Shown here piece after piece: positions 1 through 7,123 of a stretch of 44,217 nucleotides of DNA. The notes beneath the pieces were generated by a model. It saw only the letters and a program-made list of their open reading frames with translations. It was not told the DNA's origin and ran no database searches. The DNA is from Nocardia amikacinitolerans NBRC 108937 (lineage in GTDB: Bacteria > Actinomycetota > Actinomycetes > Mycobacteriales > Mycobacteriaceae). A program made the translations under genes and the position numbers. Position 1 is the stretch's first letter; the number at the start of each line of letters is the position of its first letter. Location: the NCBI RefSeq assembly GCF_001612615.1, contig NZ_BDAU01000027.1, positions 1-44,217 of the forward strand, read 5' to 3'.

Positions 1-1028
1 CGCCTTACGGCGCTCAGCCAACGCCGCCTCACAGCACCGGATCCACCACGCCCTATGGCGCTCAGCCAACGTCGCCTCACGCCGAGCACATGACGCCCTA
101 CGGCGCGCCACCACCCGTGCCGCCGAAGAACATGCCGCGCGGTCTCTCTCCGTTCGGGATGCCCGCCAGGCACAGCTGGGAGATCCCGCTGCTCGTTCTG
201 GTGGTGGTGTGCACGGCGGTCGCGTATCTGATCGCGATCGTCATGCTCATCGTGGTGCTCGCCGACGGGGCCGTGCCGAGCGACTATCTGCTGCTGCTCG
301 TCTTCGCGCCGATCCTGGTCTGGGTCGGGCGCGGTATCAACTACGCGTCGCAGCGGGTGAACGGGGTGAAGATGTCGCCGACGCAGTTCCCCGAGGGCTA
401 CCAGATGGTGGTCGACGCGGCGGCCCGCTTCGGCATGGCGAAGGTGCCCGACGCCTACGTGGTGCTCGGCAACGGCCAGATCAACGCCTTCGCCTCCGGG
501 CACGGCTTCCGGCGCTTCGTCGTCGTCTACAGCGACCTGTTCGAAATCGGCGGCAAGGCACGCGAACCCGACGCGCTCGCGTTCATCATCGGCCACGAGG
601 TCGGTCACATCGCCGCCGGGCACACCTCGTACTGGCGACAGCTGGGCATGTTCCTCGTGCCGTTCCTGCCGATCCTCGGCAGCTCGCTGATCCGCTCGCA
701 GGAGTACACCGCCGACAATCACGGCTACTGCAACCGGCACACCGGCGCGGCCGCGGCCATGGGCACGCTGGCGGCGGGCAAGTACATGAACACCCTCGTC
801 GGCTTCGACGAGATGGCCGACCGCGCCGCGACCGAGAAGGGCGGGTTCGTCTGGTTCGTCAACGCCCTGTCCTCGCACCCGGTGCTGACCTGGCGAATGT
901 GGGCGCTGCGCGACCGCAGCAGGCACGGCAAGCTGTTCCTGCGCCCGAGCCCGCGGCCGCCGGTGGGCGCCGTGCCGTACGGCCCGTACGGCGAGGTTCC
1001 GAGTCTGCCGCCGAAGCCGGTGCCCTGA
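1..1028 (+). CDS. M48-family zinc metalloprotease, membrane-bound (5' end outside window)
   Basis: This is a peptidase of the M48 (HtpX/Ste24-like) group, expected to cleave membrane or misfolded proteins. The zinc motif HEVGH is visible near 594-608, and an ADN motif near 709-720 probably supplies the third ligand. A hydrophobic stretch at about 181-345 gives two membrane segments ahead of the catalytic domain. The reading frame is open to the left edge of the window, and the sequence before the first ATG (position 90) is coding-like: it carries Pro-Tyr-Gly-Ala-Gln-Pro repeats. The true start is therefore probably upstream, and this copy is 5'-partial. The C-terminus returns to a Pro/Gly/Tyr-rich tail. 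Family assignment is firm; the substrate is unknown. Confidence 0.88.
   Translation, partial: PYGAQPTPPHSTGSTTPYGAQPTSPHAEHMTPYGAPPPVPPKNMPRGLSPFGMPARHSWEIPLLVLVVVCTAVAYLIAIVMLIVVLADGAVPSDYLLLLVFAPILVWVGRGINYASQRVNGVKMSPTQFPEGYQMVVDAAARFGMAKVPDAYVVLGNGQINAFASGHGFRRFVVVYSDLFEIGGKAREPDALAFIIGHEVGHIAAGHTSYWRQLGMFLVPFLPILGSSLIRSQEYTADNHGYCNRHTGAAAAMGTLAAGKYMNTLVGFDEMADRAATEKGGFVWFVNALSSHPVLTWRMWALRDRSRHGKLFLRPSPRPPVGAVPYGPYGEVPSLPPKPVP
3..80 (+). repeat. In-frame Pro-Tyr-Gly-Ala-Gln-Pro-Thr coding repeats
   Basis: Two nearly identical 30-base units (3-32 and 51-80) each encode PYGAQPT(P/S)PH. They are separated by an 18-base linker, and a degenerate third unit follows at about 96. They form a low-complexity, probably disordered N-terminal extension of the metalloprotease. 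More copies may lie left of the window. Confidence 0.75.
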
Positions 1029-1035
1029 GCGACCG

Positions 1036-1067
1036 GACCGGGCGCCGCGACCGCGCGGCGCCCGGTC
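1036..1067. terminator. Bidirectional terminator hairpin between convergent genes
   Basis: A perfect 13-bp GC-rich stem (1036-1048 with 1055-1067) has a 6-base loop. It sits in the 45-base gap between the convergent metalloprotease and reductase genes, so it can serve both. There is no strong T-tract, which is common in actinomycetes. Confidence 0.8.
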
Positions 1068-1073
1068 TCGTAT

Positions 1074-1715
1074 TCAGTCGAAGACCGGGTCTTCGGTCCT
1101 GGTCCGCTTGAGCTCGAAGAAGTGCGGGTAGGACGCCAGCGCGACGACGCCGTCCCAGATCTTGCCCGCTTCCTCGCCGCGCGGAATGCGCGAGAGCACC
1201 GGACCGAAGAACGCGACACCGTTGACGTGGATGGTCGGGGTGCCGACGTCCTTGCCGACCTTGTCCATGCCCTCGTGATGGCTCTTGCGCAGGGCCTCGT
1301 CGTACTCGGTGCTCTCCGCGGCCTTGGCGAGCTCCGCGGGCAGACCGACCTCGGCGAGCGCGTCGGCGATCACCGCGGCCAGGCTCTCCTGCATGGTCGG
1401 ACGCTCGTATTCGGCCTTGCGATCGTGGATGCGGCTGCCCATCGCGGTGTAGAGCGGGGAGAGCACCTTGTCGCCGTGGTCCTTGGCGGCGGCGATGGCG
1501 ACGCGCACCGGACCCCAGCCGCTGTTCATCAGTTCGCGGTACTGCTCGGGCAGATCGCGGCCCTCGTTCAGCACAGCGAGGCTCATCACGTGGAAGCGCG
1601 CCTCGATGTCGCGGACCTGCTCGACCTCCAAGATCCAGCGGGAGGTGATCCAACACCAGGGGCACAGCGGGTCGAACCAGAAGTCGGCGACGTTCTTCTC
1701 GGCCGTGTCGGTCAC
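1074..1715 (-). CDS. Mycothiol-dependent DsbA-fold reductase (Rv2466c-like)
   Basis: This 213-residue thioredoxin-fold oxidoreductase closely resembles my recollection of M. tuberculosis Rv2466c, a mycothiol-dependent nitroreductase/disulfide reductase of the oxidative-stress response. The N-terminus carries the active site C18-P-W-C21 within FDPLCPWCWI, and the cis-proline segment VGTPTIHVNG comes later. The C-terminus ends ELKRTRTEDPVFD, like the family. I chose the GTG at 1715 because a GAGAGGAA ribosome binding site lies just upstream and the start matches the family; an ATG at 1748 would add an unconserved 11-residue leader. No signal peptide is seen, so it is cytoplasmic. It faces away from the flavoprotein gene at 1895. 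Confidence 0.9.
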   Translation of the reverse strand: MTDTAEKNVADFWFDPLCPWCWITSRWILEVEQVRDIEARFHVMSLAVLNEGRDLPEQYRELMNSGWGPVRVAIAAAKDHGDKVLSPLYTAMGSRIHDRKAEYERPTMQESLAAVIADALAEVGLPAELAKAAESTEYDEALRKSHHEGMDKVGKDVGTPTIHVNGVAFFGPVLSRIPRGEEAGKIWDGVVALASYPHFFELKRTRTEDPVFD

Positions 1716-1829
1716 GGGTCGTTCCTCTCGATCGCATGCAGGAAGCACGGCGCGCCAGCGCCGTTACCCGGAACCAACCACGCCGCCGGACGATTCGTTC
1801 CCGGCCCGAACCGATGTCCGGATACCGCG

Positions 1830-1856
1830 TTGCGGAACACCCGCCGACAGTAGGCT
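1830..1856 (+). promoter_or_regulatory. Possible promoter of the flavoprotein gene
   Basis: TTGCGG (1830-1835) and TAGGCT (1851-1856) resemble -35 and -10 boxes of a housekeeping sigma factor, but the 15-base spacer is short. The -10 lies about 38 bases before the ATG at 1895, in the divergent intergenic region. This is a weak prediction from consensus only. Confidence 0.25.
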
Positions 1857-1894
1857 CGAGTGGGCACGCGTTCCCTCCCGAGAAGGAGTCCGCA

Positions 1895-3127
1895 ATGACC
1901 TCGGATCGGCGTTTCGTGATCGTCGGCGGCGGTCTCGCCGCGGCCAAGACGGCGGAAGCCCTGCGCGACAACGATTTCGACGGGAAGATCACCCTGGTCG
2001 GCGCCGAGGAACATCTGCCCTACGAACGACCTCCGCTGTCCAAGGAGCATTTGTTCGGCAAGAAGCAGCTCGCGGATTTCACCGTGGAACCGGCGCAGTG
2101 GTACCGCGACCACAATGTGGACCTACTGCTCGGCACGACCGTGAGCGCGATCGATCGGGACGCGAAGACGATCATCCTGCCGGACGACTCCACGCTCTCC
2201 TACGACAAACTCGCGCTGGCCACCGGATCCACGCCGCGCACGTTGCCGCTGCCCGGCGCCGACACCCCCAACGTCTACACGCTGCGCCACATCGAGGACT
2301 CCGACACCTTGATCGGCCTCTTCGGCCAGAGCAACCGGCTCGCGATCATCGGCGCGGGCTGGATCGGCCTCGAGGTCGCGGCGGCCGCCCGCGCCGCCGG
2401 GATGGACGTCACCATCGTGGAGACCGCCGAACAGCCGCTGCTCGGCGCGCTCGGACCCGAGATGGGCGCGGTCTTCGCCGACCTGCACCGGGCGCACGGC
2501 GTCGACCTACGACTCGGCGCGCAGGTCGAGGAGATCACCACGCACGACGGGATCGCGACGGCGATCGCCGACGGGCTGCGGCTGGCCGACGGGACGACCG
2601 TCGCCGCCGACGCCGTGCTGGTCGCGGTCGGCGCCAAGCCGAATATCGAGATCGCCGCCGAGGCGGGGCTCGAGGTGGACAAGGGCGTGCTCGTTGACGC
2701 GAGCCTGGTCACCAGCGATCCGGACATCGTCGCCGTCGGCGACATCGCCGAACAGCAGCATCCTCGGCTCGACCGCCGTATCCGGGTGGAGCACTGGGCC
2801 AACGCGCTCAACCAGCCCGCGGTCGCGGCGGCGACCATGCTCGGCAAGTCGGCGACCTACGACCGGCTGCCCTACTTCTTCACCGATCAGTACGACCTCG
2901 GCATGGAGTACACGGGGTTCGCCGCGCCGGGCGAGTACGAGCGGGTCGTGGTGCGCGGCGATCTGGAGGGTCGCGAGTTCGTCGCGTTCTGGCTGGACGC
3001 GGAGAACCGGGTGCTCGCGGGCATGAACGTCAACGTGTGGGACGTGACCGACCGGATCAAGGAGCTGATCACCGCTGGCGAGCCGGTCGATCCCGATCGC
3101 TTGGGCAACACGTCGACTTCACTGTGA
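1895..3127 (+). CDS. FAD-dependent NAD(P)H:ferredoxin reductase-like oxidoreductase
   Basis: The 410-residue product is a class of pyridine-nucleotide-disulfide-fold flavoprotein that passes electrons from NAD(P)H to a ferredoxin, often for a cytochrome P450 or dioxygenase. An N-terminal FAD motif (VIVGGGLAAAKTAEAL, residues ~8-23), a central NAD(P) motif (IIGAGWIGLEVAAAA, ~151-165) and a second FAD contact (VAVGDIAEQ, ~280) are visible. The ATG at 1895 follows AGAAGGAG. No ferredoxin or P450 gene lies next to it, so its redox partner is unknown. It reads away from the mycothiol-dependent reductase; a shared role in redox defence is only a guess. Confidence 0.87.
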   Translation: MTSDRRFVIVGGGLAAAKTAEALRDNDFDGKITLVGAEEHLPYERPPLSKEHLFGKKQLADFTVEPAQWYRDHNVDLLLGTTVSAIDRDAKTIILPDDSTLSYDKLALATGSTPRTLPLPGADTPNVYTLRHIEDSDTLIGLFGQSNRLAIIGAGWIGLEVAAAARAAGMDVTIVETAEQPLLGALGPEMGAVFADLHRAHGVDLRLGAQVEEITTHDGIATAIADGLRLADGTTVAADAVLVAVGAKPNIEIAAEAGLEVDKGVLVDASLVTSDPDIVAVGDIAEQQHPRLDRRIRVEHWANALNQPAVAAATMLGKSATYDRLPYFFTDQYDLGMEYTGFAAPGEYERVVVRGDLEGREFVAFWLDAENRVLAGMNVNVWDVTDRIKELITAGEPVDPDRLGNTSTSL

Positions 3128-3233
3128 TCCAGATCACCGAATTTCTCGTGAGCGATGTGTCGAAGCGGCGCGCACCGCTCCGACCTACCTGCGAGAGCGC
3201 CGAAGGGGCGCGCCGATCCGCGAGGAGACAACC

Positions 3234-3635
3234 GTGAAGTACATGCTGATCAAGACCTACAGCGAAGCCACCTACTGCAACACCCGGATGTCGGAGTGGG
3301 AGCCGGAAGACATCAAGGCGCACATCGACTTTCAGCGCGCGCTCGGCGAGGAACTGGCCAAGTCGGGCGAACTGGTCGACGCGCAGGGCCTGGCGGGACC
3401 GGAAAGCGCGCGCATCGTCAGCGCGGACGGCCGCTCCGCACCCGTGATCACCGACGGCCCGTTCCCCGAGACCAAGGAATTCCTGGCGGGGTACTGGCTC
3501 GTCGACGTGGACAGCCCCGAACGCGCGTTGCAGATCGCCGCCCAGGCCTCGGCCGCGCCCGGCCCCGGCGGCAAGCCGATCGGTGAGTACATCGAAGTGC
3601 GCGCGGTGATGAGCGCTCCCGCCACCGAGCTGTGA
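3234..3635 (+). CDS. YCII-related (DGPF-domain) protein
   Basis: This 133-residue protein starts with KYMLIKTYSE and carries the signature DGPF, in ITDGPFPETKEFLAGYW (residues ~73-89). Both are typical of the YCII/DGPF family, small proteins with a dimeric ferredoxin-like fold. The GTG start follows GAGGAG. Its stop overlaps the start of the downstream sigma factor (GTGA at 3632-3635). Genes for DGPF proteins are the hallmark neighbours of ECF42 sigma factors, where they are usual members of the sigma factor's operon or regulon. The biochemical activity is not known. Confidence 0.87.
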   Translation: MKYMLIKTYSEATYCNTRMSEWEPEDIKAHIDFQRALGEELAKSGELVDAQGLAGPESARIVSADGRSAPVITDGPFPETKEFLAGYWLVDVDSPERALQIAAQASAAPGPGGKPIGEYIEVRAVMSAPATEL

Positions 3636-4864
3636 CCCTTCCGCCCGACGCCGAGGCCCTGCTGCGCGAACTGGCGCCCCAGGTCCTCGGCGTCTTGGTG
3701 CGCCGTTTCGGTGACTTCGACGCCGCCGAGGACGCCGTTCAGGAGGCCCTGCTCGCCGCCGCGACCCAGTGGCCGGCGGCGGGGCTCCCGGACAACCCGC
3801 GCGGCTGGCTCGTCCAGGTCGCGCAGCGCAGGATGGCGGACGCGGTGCGCGCCGAGGTGGCCCGCAGGCGCAGGGAGACAACGGTTTTCGAGCGCGAGTT
3901 GCCGGACGCCGAGATCGTCGACCGGGACGACACCCTGGCGATGTTCTTCCTGTGCTGTCACCCCGCGTTGTCCTCGGCGAGTGCGATCGCGTTGACGCTG
4001 CGGGCGGTCGGCGGGCTGACCACCGCGGAGATCGCGCGCGCGTTCCTGCTTCCGGAGCCGACCATGGCCCAGCGCATCGCGCGGGCCAAGAAGCGCCTCG
4101 CCGCACTCGATCGCCCGTTCGCCAGGCCCGACGACGCCGAGTGGCGGGAGCGACTCGGCTCGGTGCTGCACGTGCTGTATCTGATCTTCAACGAAGGGCA
4201 CACCACCACTTCGGGCGCCGAGTTGCAGCGCACGGACCTTTCGGGCGAGGCGATCCGGCTCGCCCGCGCCGTGCACCGGCTGCTGCCCGACGACGTCGAC
4301 GTCACCGGACTGCTGGCGCTCATGCTGTTGACGGACGCTCGCCGGGCCGCCCGTGTCGGTCCGCACGGCGAACTGATCCCGCTGGCAGAACAGCGACGCG
4401 GCCGGTGGGATCGGGCGATGATCACCGAGGGCGTGCGGCTGGTCACCGGCACCCTGTCGCACGGACTCACCGGCGCGTACCAGGTGCAGGCGGCGATCGC
4501 GGCCGTGCACGGGCAGGCGCCGCGCGCGGAGGACACCGACTGGCCGCGCATCCTGGCGCTGTACAACCTGCTCGAACGCATCGCGCCGAATCCGGTGGTG
4601 ACGCTGAATCGCGCCGTCGCGGTCGCGATGGTGCACGGTCCGTCGGCGGGGCTGGCACTGATCGACACCCTCGCGGAGCCGCTCGCGGGCGCGGGTCACC
4701 GGCTGGACGCGGTGCGCGGCCATCTGCACGAGATGGCGGGCGAGTATCCGGCCGCCGTCGCGAACTACACCGCGGCGGCCCGCCGAACCACGAGTGTGCC
4801 GGAGTGGGACTATCTGACGCTGCGTGCGGCGCGCCTACGTCAGGTTATGGTGGCGCGGAACTGA
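3632..4864 (+). CDS. ECF RNA polymerase sigma factor, ECF42 type with C-terminal TPR-like extension
   Basis: The 410-residue protein has sigma region 2 (FGDFDAAEDAVQEAL, ~residues 27-41, then NPRGWLVQVAQRRMAD) and region 4 (GLTTAEIARAFLLPEPTM, ~129-146). A long alpha-helical C-terminal part (from ~165 to the end) includes the segment NLLERIAPNPVVTLNRAVA. That extension and the coupled DGPF gene are what define ECF42; such sigma factors have no anti-sigma gene, and the extension is thought to control activity. The GTG start at 3632 overlaps the stop of the DGPF gene, so translation is likely coupled. The target promoters and inducing signal are unknown. Confidence 0.87.
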   Translation: MTLPPDAEALLRELAPQVLGVLVRRFGDFDAAEDAVQEALLAAATQWPAAGLPDNPRGWLVQVAQRRMADAVRAEVARRRRETTVFERELPDAEIVDRDDTLAMFFLCCHPALSSASAIALTLRAVGGLTTAEIARAFLLPEPTMAQRIARAKKRLAALDRPFARPDDAEWRERLGSVLHVLYLIFNEGHTTTSGAELQRTDLSGEAIRLARAVHRLLPDDVDVTGLLALMLLTDARRAARVGPHGELIPLAEQRRGRWDRAMITEGVRLVTGTLSHGLTGAYQVQAAIAAVHGQAPRAEDTDWPRILALYNLLERIAPNPVVTLNRAVAVAMVHGPSAGLALIDTLAEPLAGAGHRLDAVRGHLHEMAGEYPAAVANYTAAARRTTSVPEWDYLTLRAARLRQVMVARN

Positions 4865-4893
4865 GTTCCGGTCGGCACTTCCGACGCGGATCC

Positions 4894-5190
4894 TCAGCCT
4901 TCCAAGCTGATATCCCGGCCCTCGCCCAGAAGCTGCCCGAACCGCCGCACCGCCGCGCGCGGTCGACTCGAGCCCGACGGGCCGCACCGGTTCCGCCACT
5001 TCCGCGGCGAGCCGCACGAACGCCGCGTCGAATTCGGCATCGGCGGCAACTGAGGCGAGGAGCCGCCGGAGCAGGACAGCGCGCCCGTCCGCACTCGTTT
5101 CCGCATCTCCGCGTCGAGCCACCCACCCGCCGCATCGGACAGCGTCGCAGGAAGCCGCCGGACCGGACTATTCGATGCCGCGCGCGGCGG
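4894..5190 (-). pseudogene. Possible decayed or frameshifted gene remnant
   Basis: In the 367-base gap between the sigma factor and the NUDIX gene, the minus strand shows protein-like sequence that changes frame. One frame gives LPATLSDAAGGWLDAEMRKRV (about 5165-5090, 21 residues, here cited only as a span), a second gives a helix-like Ala/Val/Leu/Glu-rich stretch (about 5085-4955), and the first frame resumes as VRRFGQLLGEGRDISLEG before a TGA at 4894. This pattern fits two compensating frameshifts in an old gene, but high-GC DNA can produce it by chance. I recognise no family. Confidence 0.25.
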
Positions 5191-5231
5191 TTGAGCCAGG
5201 AAACGGTCGGGTGACGCGGCAGACTGCTGGT

Positions 5232-5735
5232 GTGACAGCGACATTCAGCGCGGGCATCCTCCTGTTTCGCATCACCTCGGGCGATCCCGAGGTCCTGCTC
5301 GGCCACATGGGCGGGCCCTTCTGGGCGCGCAAAGACAACGCGGCCTGGTCGATCCCCAAGGGCGAATACGACCCGGAGACCGAGGACGCCGCACTGGCCG
5401 CCCGCCGCGAATTCACCGAAGAGCTGGGACTACCCGCACCGGAAGGGGAATGGATCCCGCTGGGTGAAGTCCGCTACAGCAGCGGGCGCAAGCGGCTCGT
5501 CGCGTGGGCCGTACAGGGCGACCTCGATCCGGCCCAGGTCGACCCGGGCACCTTCGAAATGGAGTGGCCGCCGCACTCCGGCCGCCTCGTCGCCTTCCCG
5601 GAGATCGACCGCGCCGAGTGGTTCGACATGGCCACCGCGCACGACAAGCTGATCGCCGGGCAGCGGCCCTACCTGGACCGCCTCACCGAACACCTGCGCG
5701 CGGAAGCCGACCGGACCGACGACGCTCGCCCCTGA
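5232..5735 (+). CDS. NUDIX hydrolase
   Basis: This 167-residue NUDIX enzyme would hydrolyse a nucleoside-diphosphate-linked substrate. The box is read as G-(x6)-E-(x7)-REFTEELGL around residues 37-61, with one residue more than the standard spacing at its start. GGPFWARKDNAAWSIPKGEYD just before it resembles the predicted NTP-pyrophosphohydrolase subgroup. I chose the GTG at 5232 because conserved sequence begins directly after it (TATFSAGILLFR); an upstream ATG at 5175 would add unconserved residues. The substrate cannot be inferred. It converges on purC with a 21-base gap. Confidence 0.85.
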   Translation: MTATFSAGILLFRITSGDPEVLLGHMGGPFWARKDNAAWSIPKGEYDPETEDAALAARREFTEELGLPAPEGEWIPLGEVRYSSGRKRLVAWAVQGDLDPAQVDPGTFEMEWPPHSGRLVAFPEIDRAEWFDMATAHDKLIAGQRPYLDRLTEHLRAEADRTDDARP

Positions 5736-5756
5736 GAACCCGGGGTCGGGCAGCGC

Positions 5757-6587
5757 TCAGGCCGACGCCCACCGCACGCCGGTGATGAGCTCGAACGCCT
5801 CCTGGTACTTGCGGCGGGTCGCCTCGACGATGTCGGCCGGAATCTCCGGGCCCGGAGGCTCCTTGTCCCAGCCGGTCGAGGTGGACCAGTCCCGGACGAA
5901 CTGCTTGTCGAAGGACGGCTGCGGGTGCCCGGGCTCCCACTGATCGGCGGGCCAGAAGCGTGAGGAGTCGGAGGTGAGCACCTCGTCGCCGAGGGTGAGA
6001 ACGTCACCGTCCCAGCCGAATTCGACCTTGGTGTCGGCGATGATGACGCCCTTGCTCGCGGCGTGCTCTGCGCCGCGAAGGTAGATGTCGAGGGTGCGAT
6101 CGCGCAGCTGCTCGGCGACCTCGCGGCCCTCCTGGTTCACCACGTCGGCGAAGGTGATCGGCTCGTCGTGGCCCTCGGACGCCTTGCTGGTGGGGGTGAA
6201 GATCGGCTCGGGCAGCTTGTCGCCGTCGCGCAGGCCGGGCGGCAGCGCGACGCCGGACACGGTGCCGGTGCGCTCGTACTCCTTCAGACCCGAGCCGGTG
6301 AGGTAGCCGCGCGCGATGCACTCCACGTGCACCATCTTCAGCGGCTTGACCCGCACACCGCGGCCTGCGAACTCCGCGGGAACGTCGGTGGTGGACAGCA
6401 CGTGGTTGGGCACGTCGGCGAAGAACTGGAACCACCAGTTCGACAGCTGGGTCAGCAGCGCGCCCTTCTCCGGAATCGGCGTCGGCAGCACCACGTCGTA
6501 CACCGAGACCCGATCGGAGGCCACGAGCAGCAACGTGTCGCCGTCCTCGTACAGGTCGCGCACCTTACCGGCGTGCACATGCTTCAA
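5757..6587 (-). CDS. purC: Phosphoribosylaminoimidazole-succinocarboxamide synthase (SAICAR synthase)
   Basis: PurC catalyses the ATP-dependent ligation of aspartate to CAIR in purine synthesis. The 276-residue product shows the family landmarks in order: HAGKVRDLYE and LLLVASDRVS near the N-terminus, VECIARGYLTGSG in the middle, IIADTKVEFG, and the C-terminal SSRFWPADQW and SFDKQFVRDW. The best start is a TTG at 6587, because it is preceded by GGAGG at good spacing and the family homology begins immediately; no in-frame ATG is near. A rare TTG start may lower translation. No other pur gene is seen in the window. Confidence 0.94.
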   Translation of the reverse strand: MKHVHAGKVRDLYEDGDTLLLVASDRVSVYDVVLPTPIPEKGALLTQLSNWWFQFFADVPNHVLSTTDVPAEFAGRGVRVKPLKMVHVECIARGYLTGSGLKEYERTGTVSGVALPPGLRDGDKLPEPIFTPTSKASEGHDEPITFADVVNQEGREVAEQLRDRTLDIYLRGAEHAASKGVIIADTKVEFGWDGDVLTLGDEVLTSDSSRFWPADQWEPGHPQPSFDKQFVRDWSTSTGWDKEPPGPEIPADIVEATRRKYQEAFELITGVRWASA

Positions 6588-6769
6588 CGTGGAGCCTCCG
6601 AATCCGTGGATGTGTGTCTGCGCTGCACAGGAACGATACCGCCGTGGTCTTCGGCGGCCGGTGCCGCCGCCTGCGCCCGCCGGGCGTGTGCCCCGGCCTT
6701 CGTACCGGCCCGCACGCTCGAGGGCTGGACCGCACCTGACCGCACCTGCTGGGTGCGCCCCTCCAGGCG

Positions 6770-6992
6770 ATGCGCGGATCGAGGACCGCCCCGTCCGGCC
6801 GCCCCATCTGACGTTCGCTCCCCATGCGCGGATCGAGGACCGCCTCGTCCGGCCACCCCATCTGACGTGACCCCGCATTCGCTCCCCATGCCCGACTCGA
6901 AGACAGACCGAGTCCGCATGTGCCCGCGGGGCGCACCCCGCATTCGCTCCGGCCATGCGCGATCGGGGGACGGACTCCGTCCGGCTGCGCCC
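6770..6992. repeat. Degenerate tandem repeat in the purC-pepN spacer
   Basis: The 536-base divergent gap between purC and pepN (6588-7123) holds no convincing gene. From 6770 it contains about four imperfect units of 54-66 bases, starting near 6770, 6824, 6888 and 6954. The first two share GCGGATCGAGGACCGCC, CGTCCGGCC and CCCCATCTGACGT; TTCGCTCC recurs before the later unit starts. The second differs from the first mainly by a 10-base insertion. A TAGGGT at 6995-7000 could be a -10 box for pepN. The repeat's function is unknown. Confidence 0.7.
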
Positions 6993-7123
6993 ACTAGGGT
7001 TGGCGAGAAAGTTCCGCGCGGGCGGACCCGCCCGGTGGCATTGTGGACGCTGTCGCGCTCCCGGTGGGCGATCCCGCCGCGAGCTCGCACCGTGCCGTGT
7101 TCGTCGAAGAGCGAAGGAGTTCC

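Noticed and set aside
6770..6992. CRISPR array
   Set aside because: Units are adjacent and imperfect with no unique spacers, and no cas genes are nearby. The same applies to 32621-32812.
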